Below are positions 34,442-44,334 of a stretch of 64,000 nucleotides of DNA, piece after piece (within the stretch, counting starts at the first letter, position 1; each line of letters opens with the position of its first letter). The DNA comes from Melastoma dodecandrum (lineage: Eukaryota; Streptophyta; Magnoliopsida; Myrtales; Melastomataceae), in assembly GCA_029817715.1 (NCBI GenBank), contig JARUPY010000087.1, positions 2,480,001-2,544,000 of the forward strand, in the 5' to 3' direction. A program made the translations under genes and the position numbers. A model generated the notes under the pieces. The model was not told the origin of the DNA, ran no database searches, and was given only the letters and a program-made list of their open reading frames with translations.

Positions 34442-35267
34442 TGTTCGCGTAGAAAACGGATCACGTCGGAAATATTTAGCAATTGGACTCACAGGGAAAT
34501 GTATGTGGTCGCCAGAAACATGAATTTCAATGATAAAAGATACGATTGTACAAATTCAGAGTTTCAGAAGAGAACTTAGAATCTTACAGTCATAAAAATG
34601 AACGAAAAAGGGGTGATACGGCTGACGTAGGCGTCGTAGAACTCGCTGCTGACGTCGTATACTCACTACAGTGCGCTGCGCTGTAGACTTGTGTGACGGT
34701 AGTAGTGCTGGCGGAGGGTTGTTGCCTCGGTTACGGTTGCTCGTCGGGACGGTGGAAGTGCTGGCGAAAGGAGATTACCAAAGCTACGGTTGCTCACTCT
34801 GGTGTTGAAGGTAGTGACCAAATAACCCAGGCCGAGGTATCTACTAAAATCTAAGGGTGACGAGCAATACAAATCTGTGTTTGGCTGATTGATCGTGCCT
34901 TTTCCTAAGGAGGATCTGTTTCTTTTATACTGAATCTTACTTGCCCTACACGCTTCGCGCGTCCTCAAAACGATCCCTCAGATCGTGGCTCATTCTTAAC
35001 TTCTCTCCAGGAATCTCGAAGTCTGTTTTAAAGTATCCTTTTAATTTTCTGAGTTGTGTGTTAGGCTCGTGTGTGTGGGATCGTGTGAGCATGGGTTGAC
35101 GCAGGCCGTAGACTTAGCTCAGGCCCAAGACATTCTGTAGTGTCAATACGTTGACGCAGGCCGTAGACTTAGCTTAGGCCTGCATCCTACGTCGGGCTGT
35201 AGACTTAGGACTACTTTTCTGGACTTGTAGACTTAGCACAGGCCCAAGATATTCCGTAGTGTCAACA
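34442..35267 (-). repeat. 5' LTR of element A
   Basis: 826 bp, TGTTCGCG on the plus strand at the left and GTCAACA at the right. Minus-strand TATAAAAG at 34922-34929. About two 53-bp units are present. Primer-like decamer at 34505-34514, 73 bp from the LTR end. Confidence 0.95.
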
Positions 35268-36758
35268 CAATAATGACTCTTCCTTTGTCCAAGGGGAACA
35301 AATTCCCATTTGCATCAACTTACCACCTGGATCGAGGTAATTTACGATCTGGGGATCTACAATACAATGAGGTTATAATATTATTGGAGCCAATTATCAG
35401 AATGGAAGACTACATCATATAAATCTAATTGGAGTTTTTCCAAAATGTCCTTTACAGTTATGCGTTTGAAATAGTAATTTTGCACGTTGGTTGACGAATA
35501 TACCCAACATAGTTGAGAGAAGAAGAGTTGTCGTGCTTGATATGACTTTAATATGGGAAAAGCTAATGATGAGGTTACGATATTATTGGAGCCAATTATC
35601 AGAATGAAATTTAATGAGACTTTTTTTTTAGTCAAGAGATGATTGTCACGAATGACAAAGAAGAAACAAACTAACAGGTTTCCACCTGCGGTATGCCAAT
35701 ACATGAAATTTATGGAGAACGTACTTCACTTTTGGATATTTGGTTTAATAAACTCGTCAAAGGAAGTCATCCTTCTAATCACTCGACTTCATATATATTG
35801 CATAGAAGAATAGGCATTCACTCAAGGAGGAGAAGACATTGTGTAGTTATCATGATAATTGTGGCGGAGATAGTAGAGGGTGTGATGTGCCGTTGGATAT
35901 GGCGGGTGACGGGTATTACTATTATCTTGACCGCCCAAAATGAAAACAAAAAATGAATAGCTAACATAGAAACGTAAAACTACTACCATCCCGTATCTCT
36001 CTATATTGTTAATCGCTTGCATGAAAAAATTAAGTAAAAATGATAATAAAATATGTTAAACACGAATACAAAAAATATGTAGTCAAATAAATAAAAATTC
36101 AGTTAATCATTACATAGTTTTTTTATTACATTTTATTTTTTACCTCTTTCGGAAGATACTATTGACATCATAAATGTTTCGGCACATTGAAGGAAATTTT
36201 TGAAACCGTTAATAGATGAACATTGTTCCTATTATTAATTTGTTATTATGTCACTAAAATTTTTGGTAGATATCAAAACTGTCTTTTTAACATTAAAAAA
36301 TATATATAAACGATGGCTTAATTCGGGATCCATGAAATTTATCAACGCATCACGTTTCAACTCTAAGGAGACTGATCGAGTGAGTGAAATAACTTGGGCT
36401 GGAGGCTACAGATAACACTAAAGGAGATGTCCGAAGGTTACGGCGTACCAGCGTTGGGTGGGCAGCGGACTAGACGTTTTTTTTTTTAAGTTTTTAATAT
36501 TAAAATATTTATTATATATAGTATTTTAAAGTTAAGGGAATGTCCCATGATTTTATACCGAGGACCAGAGCTTGATAGTTCTTTCAGACGGATTGAAAGG
36601 AAGAAAAAAGAAATTAGTAATTTATAATAATGTCAAAGATAAAATAACATGAAACTCAAAAACCTTCCTAATATCAAAATCCAAATGCAAGCGCGACGGA
36701 ATGTGGAGAGGGAGGGGGGATGTGCAACTGCAGCCTATCGACGATCATCTAAGGGTAA
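35268..36758. other. Spacer, no gene recognised
   Basis: AT-rich. It has a 37-bp direct repeat (35368-35404 and 35570-35606, two mismatches; core ATTATTGGAGCCAATTATCA), 202 bp apart. A 107-codon minus-strand frame at 35381-35704 shows no family I recognise. Long A/T tracts lie at 36020-36320 and 36480-36530. Confidence 0.5.
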
Positions 36759-38407
36759 TCAGTGTCCACCACCGGGGACTAGAACGGGGGATTCCGTGGC
36801 CGGTGTGTCGGGGAGGACCAACAGTGCCATGAGGGCGCTGACGAAGGAGGCAATCGCGCCCATTATGAAGGCTGGCAGGTTACCGCCTCCGAAAATCTTG
36901 TCGACGAATCCACTGGACAAGGACACAATGATCTGCGACATATTTCAATCAAACTCGAGATTATTTACTTTGCTTGATGAATCGGATAAAGATTCTCCTG
37001 TGTTAATGAGAATGGAGAAAATGGTATTACCTGAGGGATGACGATGGCCAAGTTAAGAAGACCCAAGGACAGACCTTGTCCTCCCCCAAGCGTGTTCGAG
37101 TAAATCGAAGCCAACGCGAACGGCACGCTGAAGTTCACCTGTTTTCATTCAATGGTGCTGCTCAGTTTCCGAGAGAAAAGACAAGACATAATCATCCAGC
37201 TCCCTCCACAACATACCGCGAGTGGAATGCCAAGAAGGGAGAAGACGCCGAGGGCAGCCGCCTTGACGTTCGCGCCAGGCAAAACGAGGCCGTTCACTGC
37301 CCTGTAAGCTTCGGCAGCCTTGGTGACAGGGACCGTGAGGACAAGGCCTATGCCGAGGATGAAGTTGACAACGCACCACCACCTCTTCACCCCTCCAACA
37401 AGCTTCGACACGGGCTCCACTAGCAGAGAAGCGAATGCCAAAACGATGGCGTTGAGCATGAGGCCGAGGGAACCGGCACGCACACCCGTGTCATACATGG
37501 TCTTCTCTAGGTCGGATCCCTGGGGATTTCCTCCGTACACTTCGTGACCCATCCAGTCGGTGTCATAGAGGAGCCAGGGGAACCACCCGATCCAGTTGAC
37601 GGCGGTCACGGCATAGAGGATCCACATGTTCCTGGACAGGCTCTTGAAGATGGACGACGCATCTCCAACAGCCGTAGAGGTGTCGGCGACTCCCGTCTCC
37701 TCCACAGAGGGCAATGGGATCTCCTTCACGATGGAGGTGGCAAAACCCACGATAATGATCAACAGGACGACATCGATCAGGAACAACGACTTGAGATTAG
37801 CACAGGTTTCGTCGCAGACGGTGGTGATGGTGAAGGGCAACATCTTGTGGAGAGTTGGGATGGAGCCAGAAGCATAACCGAGTACATTGCCGACAGCCAT
37901 GAAGAAAGAGAAGCAGTTGTTGGCGATCCTCATGCGACCGTGGTCATTCCCGGACATATCGGCCAGGAAGGCCCTGCAGGGTCCCTGGAGCATGTTGTTG
38001 GCGACGTCGAGCACCCAGAAGCCGACCACGAAGATGGCGACGGCACGGGGCTTGGTGGTGTTGTTGATGTCATCCCCTGCCTTGTATCCGATATCCTTGG
38101 CGAAGCCAATGAGGATGACGGCTAGGGCGACGAAGCACGCACCGGCGAGGATGAAGGGGCGACGGCGGCCAAGCTTGCACGTGGAGTGGTCACTGAAGTA
38201 ACCAACGATAGGCTGGACGAGGAAGCCAGAGAGGGGACCGCAGAGCCAGATGAAGGAGGCCCACATGTGGGGGACGCCGAGGGTCTGGACATAGGGAGTC
38301 AACAAGGAGAGCTGGAGGGCCCAGCCAAACTGGATGCCGGCTGCGATGGAGGCCACTGTGACGATCTTCCATATTGGCTGAGGGCCGTCAACGTTACCGC
38401 CTTCCAT
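36759..38407 (-). CDS. SUC: Sucrose/proton symporter (SUT/SUC family, 3 exons)
   Basis: Three exons join cleanly: 38407-37217 (397 codons), 37138-37031 (36 codons) and 36932-36759 (57 codons plus stop), giving 490 residues. Introns are 78 and 98 bp with GT/AG borders in phase 0. The protein is a plasma-membrane, 12-helix transporter of the GPH/MFS type that carries sucrose with a proton, used for phloem loading or sink uptake. Family marks: [20 protein letters not shown] in the first helix, [19 protein letters not shown], the LGRRRPFI loop, [50 protein letters not shown] and [10 protein letters not shown]. The sequence is closest in style to dicot type I (SUT1/SUC2 clade) members; exact orthology is inference. 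Length is normal for the family. The reading frame is intact. Confidence 0.93.
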
Positions 38408-38477
38408 GTCTTGTCTTAACGGTCGAGTTGGAGAAAGAATTTTGGGGATGATTGTGTTTGTTTTTTTGAGGAGTGAA

Positions 38478-38484
38478 ATTTATA
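38478..38484 (-). promoter_or_regulatory. TATA box of the sucrose transporter gene
   Basis: TATAAAT on the minus strand about 71 bp upstream of the ATG at 38407, a normal distance for a short 5' leader. Confidence 0.6.
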
Positions 38485-38499
38485 GTTTTCATGGAAATC

Positions 38500-41365
38500 C
38501 GATGAGAAGAGAAGGTGACGGTTATCCTTTCATACACACCCCGATCTCAACGTGACAGTTGTACTCCTCTCTAACTAACTTTTCTTGATATCCAGATAAA
38601 ACCAAAACTAATCGGATTTTGTGCTGTGAATTGTTTTTAAGACAGACCCGATTGACTTGTCCTTTTTCTTAAAATAACACACTAAGAACAATTACATGAT
38701 CGTCTATCATATCAATCACCCACCAATGCGGTAATGTTTGAAGAAATATCCTATCTTTCATACTCTCACGAGTGTTTTCTTTTTAAAAATCTTACTACTC
38801 TTATTTTGAAAAAAAAAAGCTATTTCAATAATCTTCAATAAAATACATTAAACTAAAATTAAAATACATTAAACTAAAATTAATATTTTGATAGGAAAAC
38901 TACGCGGAAGTTTATGTAATCTTACTACTATTATTTTGGAAAAAATAAACTATTTCACTTTTAGGTAATCATCTTCAATAAAATTATTCATTTTAAACTA
39001 TTTCACTATGAAAACAAAAATGCTTTTTACCATAGGTATGATTTTGCACAAAAAAATCGTGAAGAAACTTGTTACAATATACATAAGGGGACAAGTCAAA
39101 TACGCTGAAACTAAGATTTATGTCTTGATAGGAAAACTACGTTTTCATTATGTTGTAGGCGTAACTCCTCCTCATATTGAAGGGATATCAAGCACAACTC
39201 TTCTTCTCTCAACTATGTTGGATACATTTGTCAATCAGCGGGCAAAAGTGTTGAATCGAACTCATAACTCCAAGGGTGGTCATCTCTACTAGAGCGATAT
39301 CTACTACTAGAGGGTCATCCATCTCGGTCTATCCTTCTAAAACGAGTAAATAAACTATGGCATTGGCTATCAAGATCCTTAAGCCAAGGACTCGTCATAT
39401 TCTTCCTAATTACCCGCGTACTAATCAATCCCACACCCCATTATAATAATGTGTACGAGTAATAACAATCAAAATCATCACAGTTATTTATAGTCGAATC
39501 AATCAAACTCATGTATGAGGAGTAAACGCATCTTTTACTTTCTCGACCGACACCAGGGAAATTGCTAATATAAAAAATAATTGTGGGCTTACTCTCACAT
39601 GCTTTTCCTCGACGGTGGGTAGGGCATACTACAAGGGTAAGGGCAATATAACGAGCAACTTTGGAAAAAACTACTTATTTAAGATATGGTCTATTGTTCT
39701 CTCCTATACGAGAGAGGCACGAGCCCGTATTCATTTACAAGGATTATTGTTATTGAAACTCGCGAGCCCATAAAATCTAGCAATTGATGTGAAGGTTATA
39801 CGAGTCGTTGTGCATACACATAGGAACTAATCTCTAATATCAAGAGAAGGCAGACAAGTTTTTTTCTTTTCTTTTTTAAAATAAGTTCGATAGGCAGACA
39901 GACAAGTTTTACCTTGTATTTCGGGTGGAGGTTCAAATTTTATCCATAACGTCATTGGATTGCTAAGCTTCCGACGAGTTACGCTATAATATTCGTAGTT
40001 GGATTTTCATTAATAGTATAATTTTACATTATCTTTTATTTTGCATTATTATATTAAAGTTCATTTCATAGAACGGGTTACAACGTAAGACGGTGCATAA
40101 ATATCACAAAAATATCAAGATTGCTAAATTTGTTTGGGCTATGCGTATCTCGTATATTTGATGTTGCTTACGGCTAGGTGTAAGTTATTTTTGTATCCTA
40201 TGATCGGTTGATGTAGAAGACAATAAGTTATATAACTTATGTTATTTATGGCTAGTTCACACCCCCTTTTCATCATACTTTTTATTTATTAATGATTGAA
40301 AATGACATTTCACTTATTATTAAAGACAAATGGGTTAAAATGACACTTTTTACAATGACCGAAGGATAGATTGACAGACATCTACGTCGGTGAAGGAGAA
40401 GGTGGAAAAAGATCTCACCGCAAAGGTTTTTTGTCCTTGCATCGTCGTGAACATTCTTAAGGGAAGACATTTACGGGGACGTTTTCTCTTCCCTTGATCT
40501 CCTTAACGATCGTAAAGCCGCGTAACCGTTTTAGCGCTTCCACCGTTAATTATTTGATTTGATTGATTTTGATTTCGGTGATGTTTCTACACATGATATC
40601 CCAATGCATTGATCTATGATCTAAAGTGTATATATTGTCATTAAACTTGCAATACTCCAAATTCGTTGTTCTCGATTCCTACATTTTCTTTAGTTATCTT
40701 TTCTTGTAGAAGATGTTTATAGACTTCGTAATTATTTGATCTAATCAAGTTGATAAGGCTCCCTTCTAAATTGGCATATTTCTGGTTTCTACGCATTGAT
40801 CTCATTTAGCAAGGTGGGATGTCGTATATTCTCGTTCCATTCCATTGATTGTGTGATAACGGCGGATTGTACAAGTGTAACATAAAAAGAATGGTGTGCT
40901 AGTGAGGCGAAAAGCGTAAAATGAAAGAAACCATAAATTTTATATTTAGCTGAAAGAGAAATATTTCTCAAAATGCATGGCCTTTACTAATTTGTAGTTA
41001 ACATTGTTATTTTTTTTTTCATCAGTAACATAGTTACTGTGCTTACTTAATTTCCTTTTTTTTTAGTTCAACAAATATTAATTATTATTTTTGAGTTACT
41101 CGGATGAGACGTTTTAATTTTGTGTCTTGGGTATTATATCTCTTCTAGTTAAAAACACTTATTAGATTTCGTATTTGTCTGCTATTACATAAAAGAAAAT
41201 TTTCTTTTATTCATAAGGCCATCAAAGATTACAATGTGAGATACTACATGGAAACTTCCGCGTCGATAGTGCGTGGTCTGGATGTGATATATACATGGCC
41301 TATGCGCACACCCAATCCTCTTGTCGCTACATCTCTACATATACGAAGCAAGAATCATGGCGAGC
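38500..41365. other. Spacer upstream of the sucrose transporter
   Basis: AT-rich. TAAACTAAAATTAA-type words repeat near 38850-38880. No conserved coding frame; the 94-codon frame at 39008-39292 shows no family features. Promoter elements of the transporter likely lie in the first kilobase. Confidence 0.5.
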
Positions 41366-41665
41366 CCGGTTTCTTGTCCAAGTTACTCGTCCTGATGTTC
41401 TTGAGTGAAAAATTACCTGGCGTGGTGACATCCTGAGTGCTTTTGAGGGAAACACTTCTGCAATTAAGCAGGAGGACTTCTTCGATGGTTCTGATTATGG
41501 CGACGGCATAGCTGAGGGAGGCAGAGGTGAGGTTATTTGTGGGTGGGGGTATAGTAGGGAGGAACAGGAGGCGTCTACGTTGGCGAAGGTGGTGGCTACA
41601 TGGGAGGCATTAGAAGTGGCATGAGAGATGGAATCGGAGGTGACATTGGCGGCATTCCGAAAATG
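41366..41665 (+). pseudogene. Glycine-rich protein pseudogene
   Basis: Clear nucleotide similarity to the gene at 18996: TTGTCCAAGTTACTCGTCCTGA, then AGCAGGAGGACTTCTTCGATGG, and near the end GGTGACATTGGCGGCATTCC. Similarity extends upstream through CGAAGCAAGAATCATG. Disabling changes: loss of the region around the original start, a stop within the signal peptide part (ACATCCTGA near 41435), frame changes in the glycine region, and the stop codon changed (CCGTAAATG to CCGAAAATG). Confidence 0.8.
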
Positions 41666-41798
41666 CACGAGTATCTACAGGCAAAATATAACAATGTAAA
41701 TTTTTCCTTATATAATAAGTATTTTGGTAGACATTGAAAGGTTTTCCTTTGACTTGATCTTCACAATATTTCTGAAATACACTCCCATTATAAAGTCT

Positions 41799-42299
41799 TC
41801 AAGGATAACCCCCGAATCCCCCGCCGAAGCCTGCACCACCACCGTACCCTCCTCCGGCACCACCACCAAGCCCACCACCTCCTCCTCCTCCGTACCCTCC
41901 ACCACCTCCGCCACCAATTCCTCCACCCAGACCACTCCCGTAGCCCGCTCCACCGCCAAATCCTCCACCAGATCCATATCCTCCTCCCAATCCTCCACCG
42001 CCACCACCTCCATAACCGCCTCCGCCTCCTAGACCGCCACCTCCGCCCAGTCCACCACCTGCCCCTCCGCCATATCCAGCACCACCGCCATACCCTCCGC
42101 CCAATCCTCCACCGCCACCTCCTCCGAAACCACCCCCGCCTCCACCCCCAAGGCCACCGCCGTATCCAGGAAAGAAGGCCTTTTCCTCCTGGACGGAACC
42201 ACTCCTTTCGGCTGAGTTAAGCACCCTGGATGTCGTGGTGGACACCAGAATACCCAGGAGCAACAGGATGAACAACTTGGAACTCATCTTCACCTTCAT
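41799..42299 (-). CDS. Secreted glycine-rich protein (166 aa)
   Basis: A single exon on the minus strand. Signal peptide at residues 5-24 (MSSKLFILLLLGILVSTTTS); a second ATG at codon 5 could be the true start. The linker RVLNSAERSGSVQEEKAFFP leads to a domain of about 120 residues made of GGG(G)YGGG, GGGLGGG and GGGFGGG blocks ending in GFGGYP. It belongs with the glycine-rich cell-wall-type proteins; a structural wall role is the usual suggestion. The TATA box at 42352-42361 is about 55 bp upstream. The complementary strand has a long Pro/Ser/Thr frame, a shadow of the glycine codons. The neighbouring pseudogene (41366) is a related copy in the opposite direction. Confidence 0.88.
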   Translation of the reverse strand: MKVKMSSKLFILLLLGILVSTTTSRVLNSAERSGSVQEEKAFFPGYGGGLGGGGGGGFGGGGGGGLGGGYGGGAGYGGGAGGGLGGGGGLGGGGGYGGGGGGGLGGGYGSGGGFGGGAGYGSGLGGGIGGGGGGGYGGGGGGGLGGGAGGGYGGGAGFGGGFGGYP

Positions 42300-42351
42300 C
42301 TATGTTGGATAATCTTCGTAGCTGAGATGTGGAGAACCATGATTCAGCAAA

Positions 42352-42361
42352 GTATATATAG
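42352..42361 (-). promoter_or_regulatory. TATA box of the 166-residue glycine-rich gene
   Basis: CTATATATAC on the minus strand about 55 bp upstream of the ATG. Confidence 0.65.
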
Positions 42362-43371
42362 TGTTGGAGAGCCAGAGTGAGGGCCAACTCGGGGGAGAGT
42401 ATTGAATTGAGGCCAGGGACAGTTGAGAGGAGGAATTAAAACACACAAATCCCCGACCCGCCAACCAACCGTGAGAAGACTTTTAGGAGTATTTGTGAAT
42501 TTCCTTTTTCAAACATAAATAAAAACGCTGGAAAAAGAAATCTTGCTTTTCATGCATGAATTTGGTTTTTTCACTTCTTACATGAGTTTTTACCAAAAGA
42601 GAATTTTGGCTCCCGCTCCCCCCTTCTCCTTGGTGCGAATGAGTTGTGAGCGTGTCAAGTTTGACCGAGTAAAACTGGATTTCCCATGGAATGTCAAATG
42701 ATCGGGGGAGGGAAGTCATGACAAGTTCTCCCCCCCCAACTTCACTTTGACTTTTGATAGCATTTCCTTCATAACAGAAACGTCCCCACAGTTCCGAAAC
42801 CCGATCTCAATCTCAGATACTTTCGGCTTCATCGCTTTCCTCAGGATTCCCATAACCACGCGTCGGTTCGTTATTGGGCCGGGCCTTGTTGGGCTTAAAT
42901 TTATTGGGTCCGCTGGAAGAGGTGGCGCGGGCTCAGCGGTTGACAACTTGATTTATTTTAACATCCGAATTTCGAAGGTAATTCTCTCACCAGAGACGCT
43001 TTAATGAACGTGTACTCAAGATCATCTCCTAAGTCCCTCCCCTAAGACGCCCTTTACACGCCGGCTTATTCAAAGTCCACGAGAATAAGAAATATAAAAC
43101 ATCAAAAAGAGTTCGAATGATTCAAAAATCGTGTTGACAGTCTTATAGGAAGTATCTTAAAATCAAGGGAACGATTGTTTCATTCATATCATTCCTATAA
43201 AAAAAAACCTAGGACTATAAGCAACTCTGCGGAGACGGACGAGCGAGGCCATCTTGTTTCACGCGTTTCCCCCGGCACATGTTTCAGAACGGGCGCCACC
43301 CACGAGGAGGGGAAGGACTACGTACCCGTAACAATGCTCGCGTTTCGTGTGTCACGCTCAGTTGAATCCTC
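42362..43371. other. Spacer, no gene recognised
   Basis: A 76-codon minus-strand frame (42716-42946) has a plausible basic/acidic composition (KAMKPKVSEIEIGFRNCGD) but no known family, signal or intron. It is left unannotated. Confidence 0.45.
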
Positions 43372-43376
43372 ATTAC

Positions 43377-44285
43377 TGTTGACACTATGGAATATCTTGG
43401 GCCTGTGCTAAGTCTATGGGCCCAGAAAACCCAACGTAGGATGCGGGCTTGAGCTAAGTCTACAGCCTGAACACACGATCCCAACGCATAATCAAGAAAA
43501 TCATAGGGATATTTAAAAACAAACTCCGAGATTCTTGGGAAGAAGTTGAGATCAAGCCTCGTTTTGGAGGATCATTATGAGGACGTGTGAAGCATGTAGG
43601 ACAAGTAAAATTCAGTATAAAAGGAATTGACCCCCCTTGGGAAGAAGCACGATCAATCAGCCAAACACAAGCTTTGCATTGCTCGTCACCCTTAGTTTAG
43701 TAGGTACCTCGGCCTGGGTTATTTGGTCACTACCTTCAACACCAGAGTGAGCAACCGTAGCTTTGGTGATCACAACCCTCTGCCAGCACTTCCACCGTCC
43801 CGGCGAGCAACCGTAACCGAGGCAACAACCCTCCGCCAGCACTTCCACCGTCCCGGCGAGCAACCGTAACCGGGACAACAACCCTCCGCCACTAAGGTGT
43901 TCATCCAAGGCCTTAGCATCTACATCCGACCTTCGCCAGACTCTGCTACACAGGGCGCAAGTCTACAGCGCACTGCACCAAGTCTACAGCGTCAGCAGTG
44001 ACGTCAACACCAAGTTTACAGGACACTGTACCAAGTCTACAGCGTCAGCAGTGACGTCAGCCTCAGTCGCACATCCAGCAGCAAGTCTACAGCGCCTCCA
44101 TCATCCGTACCTCAGTTTTTCCTTCATTTTTTATGGTTGTAAGCGTTCGTTCACTTTTGTAAAGTTTCAATTTTGTAACAGCTTTGTCCTTTATCATTGA
44201 AATTCATCTTTCTGGCGGCCATGTACAATTCTCTGTGAGTCCAATTGCCAAATATTTCCGACGTGGTCCGTTTTCTACGTGAACA
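43377..44285 (+). repeat. 5' LTR of element B
   Basis: 909 bp, TGTTGACA to CGTGAACA. TATAAAAG at 43616-43623. 53-bp-type units lie at about 43745-43895. Two TGACGTCA palindromes are at 43999-44006 and 44052-44059. The internal primer-like decamer is decayed (TGGCGGCCAT, 44213-44222). The words AAGTCTACAGCG recur between 43950 and 44095. Confidence 0.97.
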
Positions 44286-44291
44286 CGTCTT

Positions 44292-44309
44292 TGGTGACCA
44301 TAGTGGGAG
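44292..44309 (+). other. Primer binding site of element B (decayed)
   Basis: TGGTGACCATAGTGGGAG, after a six-base spacer. Compared with elements A and C it carries two C-to-T changes, one in CG and one in CAG context, as expected from cytosine methylation after insertion. Confidence 0.75.
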
Positions 44310-44334
44310 TAAGCAAAATACCTCATATTTGCAG

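Larger units (their letters stand above)
22697..35267 (-). mobile_element. Element A: full-length Tat-like Ty3/gypsy element
   Basis: A 12.6-kb element on the minus strand: 5' LTR 34442-35267, primer site 34418-34435, gag, protease, reverse transcriptase, two RNase H domains, integrase, an antisense PMD gene (plus strand, 23825-26787), polypurine tract 23638-23654, 3' LTR 22697-23637. Flanking bases are CAATG (22692-22696) and CAATA (35268-35272), a target duplication with one change. The left LTR starts CGTTCGCG where TGTTCGCG is expected. Over the first 165 bp the LTRs differ at many positions (roughly 15 by eye), so this is the oldest of the three. Two RNase H domains and an extra ORF before the 3' LTR are marks of the Tat lineage. 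All reading frames carry stops or frameshifts. Confidence 0.95.

Noticed and set aside
37544..38125. 193-codon plus-strand frame opposite the sucrose transporter
   Set aside because: It is antisense to exon 1 of a clear transporter gene, with no family features; a codon-bias shadow.
41708..42032. Open frames of 101-102 codons overlapping the glycine-rich gene, on both strands
   Set aside because: They are shadows of GGN/CCN codon runs of the real minus-strand gene and encode only low-complexity Thr/Ser or Val/Glu runs.
42716..42946. 76-codon minus-strand frame with mixed composition
   Set aside because: No family, signal peptide or promoter recognised; kept out for lack of support.
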